Shown: positions 12,700 to 12,804 of the stretch, one piece after another | How the letters are laid out: each line of letters starts with the position of its first letter | Numbering within the stretch: the first letter of the stretch is position 1 | Translations under genes and position numbers: made by a program | NCBI GenBank assembly: GCA_021205045.1 | Contig: JAJPYH010000229.1 | Coordinates: 1 to 12,804, forward strand | Length of the DNA: 12,804 nt | Origin: Lachnospiraceae bacterium | GTDB taxonomy: Bacteria > Bacillota > Clostridia > Lachnospirales > Lachnospiraceae | Direction: 5' to 3' | The notes under the pieces: generated by a model | What the model was told of the DNA's origin: nothing | Databases searched by the model: none | The model's input: the letters and a program-made list of their open reading frames with translations, nothing else

Positions 12700-12804
12700 T
12701 GATAACCTTCCAATATCATTTCCCAATAAAAGACCTCTGGTGAATAAAAAGGTGTTAGTCAGCAAAAGGGTCGTTCGATCAGATCAGCAGTAAACCAGCC
12801 TGCC
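12700..12804. other. Right-edge region without a supportable feature
   Basis: These 105 bp after the GtrA-like stop hold no gene that I can support. A 6-bp AT-only stem (ATGATA 12699-12704, TATCAT 12714-12719) lacks a T run and is not a convincing terminator. The rest is unremarkable. Confidence 0.4.

Noticed and set aside
12699..12719. ATGATA/TATCAT stem as a terminator after the GtrA-like gene
   Set aside because: Six AT-only pairs with a 9-nt loop and no T tract are too weak.

Overview
The window looks like a chromosomal segment of a low-to-mid-GC Gram-positive anaerobe, most likely a gut Clostridia/Lachnospiraceae member. The reasons are strong AGGAGG-type ribosome sites, sigma-A-like promoters, a GHKL/LytTR two-component pair, a typical lipobox, two large GH3 glycosidases and a uroporphyrinogen-decarboxylase-family (MtaA-like) protein. 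The assignment is by pattern recognition only. No rRNA, tRNA, CRISPR array, insertion sequence or phage gene was seen.

Layout, left to right. Positions 1-201 hold no gene I can support. A consensus-like promoter (202-230) drives a two-gene operon: a LytTR response regulator (333-1043) and a six-TM GHKL sensor kinase (1040-2356), overlapping by 4 nt. On the minus strand and convergent with it lies a RelB/DinJ-type antitoxin and RelE/ParE-type toxin pair (3021 down to 2396), with its own promoter, a tandem 10-bp operator-like repeat and a terminator shared with the kinase gene. Further right, still on the minus strand, is a uroporphyrinogen-decarboxylase-family methyltransferase-like gene (4162-3194).

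A 336-bp divergent control region (4163-4498) separates that gene from a plus-strand carbohydrate locus. The locus contains a 982-residue GH3 enzyme with circularly permuted domain order and a membrane segment at each end, a four-TM small membrane protein, an FnIII-like lipoprotein, and, after a hairpin, a canonical cytoplasmic GH3 beta-glucosidase translationally overlapped with a GtrA-like membrane protein.

Proposed logic (inference): the permuted GH3, the four-TM protein and the lipoprotein form a cell-surface glycoside-processing unit. The canonical GH3 works inside the cell, next to a GtrA-like protein. The control region of the permuted GH3 gene carries two near-identical 11-bp repeats spaced 21 bp, just upstream of a plausible -35 box. 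They resemble the direct repeats bound by LytTR regulators (AgrA type), so the two-component system in this window may control the surface operon. This is the most testable new idea here, with the doubly anchored permuted GH3 module second.
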